35,723 nt of DNA, taken from positions 1 to 35,723 of the forward strand of contig CAZQSF010000036.1 of NCBI GenBank assembly GCA_964595955.1, read 5' to 3'. This DNA comes from JAJDFU01 sp964595955. Its GTDB lineage: Bacteria; Bacteroidota; Bacteroidia; Chitinophagales; Saprospiraceae. The first letter of the stretch is position 1. Each line of letters begins with the position of its first letter. Under the pieces are notes generated by a model. That model saw only the letters and a list, made by a program, of their open reading frames with translations, had not been told where the DNA came from and searched no databases. Positions 32,496-35,723 of this stretch are shown here, one piece after another. The position numbers and the translations under genes were made by a program.

Positions 32496-34001
32496 TTACT
32501 CCACCACATACTCCAGGCTCCCTGCGTCGGGGCGTTGGGGATCGCGCGGGTTGCCCACCATATCGGTCGTGACGGCCGTAGGTTTTCCGGTTTCAATGGC
32601 GATAGAAAGGGTATCCAGGCGGTAGTCGTCTTCGTTGACATCCACGAAGAGGGGATCGTCAAAATCCACCGAAACACAGGGCATACATTGGTTGTCGAAG
32701 AAATCGGCATAGAGGCCGTCCTGCTGCTCCAGCAGTTCTTCTACGCGCACCAGGCAGTGGTCGAAGCGCAGGTTGAACAAGCCGGGTTCTTCCCCGCCGC
32801 TGATATCGAACAACTCGATCTCATCGCGGCGCGAGCCGCTGATGATGCTGTTGGTGAAGGTGGCATTAAGCCGGTAGATGCTGCGTTCGCTGCACACCAG
32901 TGGATCGTCGTAGCAAATGAAATTGGTGAGTCCCAGGGCAGTGGCGTTGACTCCGTAGCTGGCCAGCGTGCAATGGGTAAAGTCGTAATCGCCTCCATGC
33001 ACCAGATTTACAGCCGTGGCTTGGCTGTTGTACACCAGCACATTTTCAGCCGTGATGCGGCTGTGAATGCCAATGATGCCGCTGCTGCTGGTGTTGAAAA
33101 TCTGGGTATTGCGAAGGCTCAATTCGGCGGAGGAGTCGACATACAACCCAAAAATGCTGTTTTTAATGACGGCGTTTTCAATGCGGTTTCCGGTGCTGCC
33201 CCGCCCGATCACGATGCCCAGCCATTGCCCGGACACCTCCTGAAAGGCATCTTCCAGTCGGTCGCCCTGGATGATCACCGGCTCTTCCAAGGTACCCCGC
33301 ACATGCAAGCGCCCCCGGTTGATGGGGTAGAGAATGCCGTCGTTGAACGTGCCGAAAAGTTCGTTTTGCGCGATGCCACCGTGCACATACACCCTTGCGC
33401 CGGCCGGGATGGTAAGCAAGCAACTGTCGATGAACACCTCTCCATAGATCACATAGGGCTTGGGGTCATCCCAGACAATCTCGCCATCATCGCAGGTTAG
33501 CACTACCGGCACGCCCTTATTGAACCGGCTGGGGAAGTAATTGGCGTTCTGCCCCCAGGCTTCCAGGGTTAGACGCTGCTGCTCCTCCCCACTTTGAAAA
33601 ACAATGTGCTCGGTGATCACGAACGGGCTGATCGAAAGGGGCTGATCGGGATCGATAGTGACCTCCACGAAAATGTAGATGCTGTCCTCCGCAAATATGG
33701 TGACGTCTTCCTGGTCGTTTCCCGGAATTCCGTCAATGTTGAGCCGAAAGGGAGAGCTGCCTTCCTGCTCCAGAAAGATGCGCGATACCTTAACCGGGCG
33801 ATTTTGAGGGTTCCGGACCGTGATGAAGCGAGTGGCCGAGCCCAATTCCGTAAAGACCGTATCGAAGCGCAGGGTATCGGAAGAAAATTCCAGGAAGACG
33901 CCCTCGCCGGTGAGAAAGTCATCGTTTCGATTGCAGGAGCCGAAAAATAACAGGCTGTAAGCCCCGGCCGCCCAAGCCAATACCCATAGAAGTCGCTTCA
34001 T
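32496..34001 (-). CDS. Surface lipoprotein with right-handed beta-helix
   Basis: Protein of 501 aa with a lipoprotein signal (WVLAWAAGAYSLLFFGSC, lipidated Cys23). An N-terminal beta-domain (about 35-170) contains FDTVFTELGSATRFITVRNPQ, like choice-of-anchor or Ig-like modules. The second half is a run of short beta turns typical of parallel beta-helices: LHVRGTLEEPVIIQGDRL, RIENAVIKNSIFGLYVDSS, LSLRNTQIFNTSSSGIIGIH and ITAENVLVYNSQATAVNL. The end (DAGSLEYVVE) is seen in many Bacteroidota beta-helix proteins. Probably an outer-membrane protein that binds or cuts polysaccharide; catalysis cannot be judged. The ATG at 34001 begins the signal; the longer frame to 34238 overlaps the next gene. 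Confidence 0.87.
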   Translation of the reverse strand: MKRLLWVLAWAAGAYSLLFFGSCNRNDDFLTGEGVFLEFSSDTLRFDTVFTELGSATRFITVRNPQNRPVKVSRIFLEQEGSSPFRLNIDGIPGNDQEDVTIFAEDSIYIFVEVTIDPDQPLSISPFVITEHIVFQSGEEQQRLTLEAWGQNANYFPSRFNKGVPVVLTCDDGEIVWDDPKPYVIYGEVFIDSCLLTIPAGARVYVHGGIAQNELFGTFNDGILYPINRGRLHVRGTLEEPVIIQGDRLEDAFQEVSGQWLGIVIGRGSTGNRIENAVIKNSIFGLYVDSSAELSLRNTQIFNTSSSGIIGIHSRITAENVLVYNSQATAVNLVHGGDYDFTHCTLASYGVNATALGLTNFICYDDPLVCSERSIYRLNATFTNSIISGSRRDEIELFDISGGEEPGLFNLRFDHCLVRVEELLEQQDGLYADFFDNQCMPCVSVDFDDPLFVDVNEDDYRLDTLSIAIETGKPTAVTTDMVGNPRDPQRPDAGSLEYVVE

Positions 34002-34062
34002 CGTTCCATCTTGTACACCTCGGAAACGCACATTTGGTCGCGTGCTGCATGTCCGGGACTGG

Positions 34063-34095
34063 CAAAAATAGGTTTTTGACTGCTTTCCGGCCAAA
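34063..34095 (-). promoter_or_regulatory. Bacteroidota-type promoter for the beta-helix lipoprotein
   Basis: On the minus strand TTTG (34095-34092) is followed after 21 bases by TATTTTTG (34070-34063), a complete TAnnTTTG match. A start near 34056 leaves about 54 bases of leader before the ATG at 34001. It lies in the 154-base gap after the SDR gene, which shows no clear terminator. Confidence 0.6.
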
Positions 34096-34155
34096 GGGAC
34101 TGCATTCTTCCTCCGATTTGAAAAATGACCGGAGCCATTCCTTCCGGATGCTCTT

Positions 34156-35208
34156 CTATCGCGCTTCGTTGTCTTGCCGATAATACGACACCGTGCGCTC
34201 GAAGGCTTCTTGCTCGCTGTACTTGGGTGAGAACCCAAAATCTTGCTTTGCCCGGAGGGTAGAAAACGTAAAGCTGGTGCAGAGGTAGGTCACCGAAAAA
34301 CGGCTTACGTTGATCTGAATGCGGCGGACCGGGCGCAGCAAAGCCGTAAAACCGTCGGCTGCGATCCCCAACGGCAGCATAAGCCCGCGGGGCAGCCAAA
34401 AGCCGGGTTTCAGGGCATAGCCGGCTCCCGAGAGGATGCGGTCGAAGAAGGTAAAAAAATTGCTGGGTGGTGCGTCGGAAATGAAGTATGCCCGCCCGCG
34501 CAGCGGGCCGGGTTTTTCCAGCAACGCCTTGCCGGCCTGGGCAAAAGCATGAGCCATATTCCCTACATAGACGTGCATACTGAGTTTGGACGGATGACCT
34601 ACCCGAACGTAAAAGCCGGAACGCGCCAGTTCGGACAAGGCTTCCAGGTGAAAGGGGTCGCCCGGGCCATACACGTCGGACGGGCGAAGGGCGCAGGTGT
34701 GAAACGCTTCGCTGTCGGCGGCCAGGGCCAATTGCTCGCCCTGCGCCTTACTTGCGCAGTAGGTGGAAGCGTAGCGCTCGGGATAGGGAAAGGACTCGTC
34801 GATATCGATGTGTTCGCGGCCGTCGTACACCGCATCAATAGAGCTGGCGTGAACCAGGGCCCGAACGCCGGCTTCTCGGGCCAGGCGAAGGATGTTTTCC
34901 GTGCCTCCGACATTGATATCAAAGATCACCTGCGGCGGCAAGGCGCCCCAGTCAACCACGGCTGCCAGGTGAAAAACCAGATCGACGCCTTCCAAAGCCT
35001 GCCTGAGCGCCCGTTCGTCTCGAATATCGCCCGGGAGGATCCGCAGGCGGGCATTATCGGCCAACGGAAAATCCGCCGGCAGGGGACGAGTGTCGTAAAT
35101 CCGAAGTTCGTTTACGGGCAGCAGGGAATCGGCAGCAAGTAGCTCTTCGATAAGATGCCGACCGATAAATCCGGAGCCGCCGGTGAGCAGAACAACAGGA
35201 GCCGCCAT
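34156..35208 (-). CDS. NAD-dependent epimerase/dehydratase, 3beta-HSD-like extended SDR
   Basis: Protein of 350 aa with a Rossmann start VVLLTGGSGFIGRHLIEELL, then GVDLVFHLAAVVDWG, VHASSIDAVYDG, the catalytic YASTYCASKAQGEQLAL (Tyr and Lys of YxxxK) and LRPSDVYGPGDPFHLEAL. The order and the later SNFFTFFDRIL region resemble 3beta-hydroxysteroid dehydrogenase/isomerase-like enzymes, which oxidise sterol- or hopanoid-like and other substrates in bacteria. The actual substrate cannot be deduced. The ATG at 35208 directly precedes the nucleotide-binding fold; the frame continues to 35430 but that part shows no domain. Confidence 0.9.
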   Translation of the reverse strand: MAAPVVLLTGGSGFIGRHLIEELLAADSLLPVNELRIYDTRPLPADFPLADNARLRILPGDIRDERALRQALEGVDLVFHLAAVVDWGALPPQVIFDINVGGTENILRLAREAGVRALVHASSIDAVYDGREHIDIDESFPYPERYASTYCASKAQGEQLALAADSEAFHTCALRPSDVYGPGDPFHLEALSELARSGFYVRVGHPSKLSMHVYVGNMAHAFAQAGKALLEKPGPLRGRAYFISDAPPSNFFTFFDRILSGAGYALKPGFWLPRGLMLPLGIAADGFTALLRPVRRIQINVSRFSVTYLCTSFTFSTLRAKQDFGFSPKYSEQEAFERTVSYYRQDNEAR

Positions 35209-35657
35209 GGGGAATAATAGTATGGGTCCGGCGGTGAATATAGAAAAAAGCCGGTCGCCGGAGGCCGGCCTGAAAACAGCTCCCCCCAAGCTAATAGGCC
35301 GGACAACGGCATTCCCCAAATGCACAAGGCCCCTATCAGCTGCCAAAACCCAGCCAGGATACGGGAAGCAAGCCACGATCCAAATCGAAGGCATCAGTAG
35401 GGCAGGGTGTGAGCCTCCGGGTAAGCTCACGAAACCATGCGACCGCTCACCGCTAGCACGAACGCATAAATAACGGATGTCACGCCAACGGGCAATTTTT
35501 GAATAGGAGCCGGACGATCAGGTCGAAAAAGATCAGAAGAGAACCCTATTGCAAAACAGCTCGGCTAACTGCCACCCACTACGGGTTGAGGTCTAAGTAC
35601 AATCTCAAAAGCAATGAAAGGGGGGTTCCAGTGTGCAATCAACCACACCCACACTCA
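35209..35657. other. Gap of 449 bases without a supportable gene
   Basis: This stretch holds only short open frames without recognisable motifs, such as one at 35183-35473. I see a GCCGG/CCGGC inverted repeat near 35247-35270, a GTGAGC/GCTCAC hairpin (35409-35414 with 35425-35430), and a G-run (GGGGGG near 35620). No convincing promoter for the SDR gene was found. It may be degenerate sequence beside the mobile element at the window end. Confidence 0.5.
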
Positions 35658-35723
35658 GAGCTTGTTTAGACTTCACCCTTTGGGCTGTTCTTGCCAAATT
35701 TTCTCCTGAGCTACGTTGCTCTT
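35658..35723 (-). mobile_element. Possible end of an insertion sequence, truncated by window edge
   Basis: GAGCTTGTTTAGACTT at 35658-35673 resembles terminal inverted repeats of IS5-like and related elements (GAG..TGTTTAGACTT form), from memory. On the minus strand an open frame enters from the window end and stops at TGA (35675-35673), reading KSNVAQEKIWQEQPKG. A frame ending right beside the repeat is what a transposase would show. There is too little sequence to name a family or exclude chance. Confidence 0.35.
35673..35723 (-). CDS. Possible C-terminus of a transposase (partial)
   Basis: Sixteen codons and a stop, open to the window edge. The peptide KSNVAQEKIWQEQPKG is lysine/glutamine-rich and could be the tail of a DDE transposase. 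The only support is its position next to the terminal-repeat-like sequence. It should be treated as tentative. Confidence 0.25.
   Translation of the reverse strand, partial: KSNVAQEKIWQEQPKG

Noticed and set aside
32280..33500. Plus-strand frame of 406 codons opposite the beta-helix lipoprotein
   Set aside because: It starts inside the antitoxin gene, runs through the operator and then antisense to a well-supported lipoprotein.
35183..35473. Plus-strand open frame of 96 codons beyond the SDR gene
   Set aside because: It begins inside the SDR gene on the opposite strand, is of low complexity and shows no domain.
1..35723. CRISPR array, rRNA or tRNA genes
   Set aside because: No regularly spaced repeats and no rRNA or complete tRNA cloverleaf were seen on either strand.

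Overview
The window looks like a chromosomal segment of a GC-rich member of the Bacteroidota, probably Saprospiria-like. The reasons are a PorP/SprF gene followed by gldK-gldL-gldM-gldN (type IX secretion and gliding core), a secreted hydrolase with a C-terminal type IX sorting domain, DUF2911 and DUF6702 proteins, weak Shine-Dalgarno sites, and several promoters of the Bacteroidota form TTTG-N19..21-TAnnTTTG. The lineage call is inference from gene content. Almost all of the window is core, housekeeping-like sequence.

Layout. The left edge (1-46, minus) carries what looks like the 5' end of a group II intron lying directly after the terminator of a glucosaminidase-family gene (135-920). Then come a DUF255/thioredoxin-domain protein (1069-3120) and the type IX block: porP/sprF (3144-4106), gldK (4304-5542), gldL (5887-6498), gldM (6550-8175) and gldN (8360-9226). 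gldK and probably gldL have their own promoters, and a strong terminator separates gldM from gldN. Next are a divergent pair, an SF1 Upf1-like helicase (9567-11495, minus) and an ABC exporter (11554-13386, plus), then uvrA (13430-16279, minus) diverging from an ECF-type sigma factor (16638-17219, plus).

From 28433 down to 17298 nearly everything is on the minus strand. One run is mgsA, a lipocalin lipoprotein, a START-domain protein and ahcY. A second run is a TPM-domain protein, two SGNH hydrolases, an MBOAT acyltransferase, a HupE/UreJ-like membrane protein, DUF6702, yidD and hemB. Many of these genes overlap or are separated by under 30 bp, so the second run is probably one long transcription unit. 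The MBOAT and SGNH genes form a plausible cell-surface O-acylation module.

The right part holds a DUF2911 protein, a class-C beta-lactamase-like serine hydrolase with a type IX sorting domain, an NAD(P)-binding epimerase-like protein, a YefM/YoeB-type toxin-antitoxin pair, a beta-helix lipoprotein and a second SDR/3beta-HSD-like protein. The toxin-antitoxin pair has a perfect 20-bp operator palindrome on its -7 promoter element and is flanked by exact 14-bp direct repeats. The last 66 bases resemble the end of an insertion sequence. Possible mobile-element ends at both edges suggest that the window is a contig ending in repeats.

I found no CRISPR array, tRNA or rRNA and no convincing undescribed defence system. 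The most interesting signals are the intron after a terminator, the repeat-flanked toxin-antitoxin cassette and its promoter-operator geometry, the gldM/gldN terminator, and two long hairpins around the gld block.
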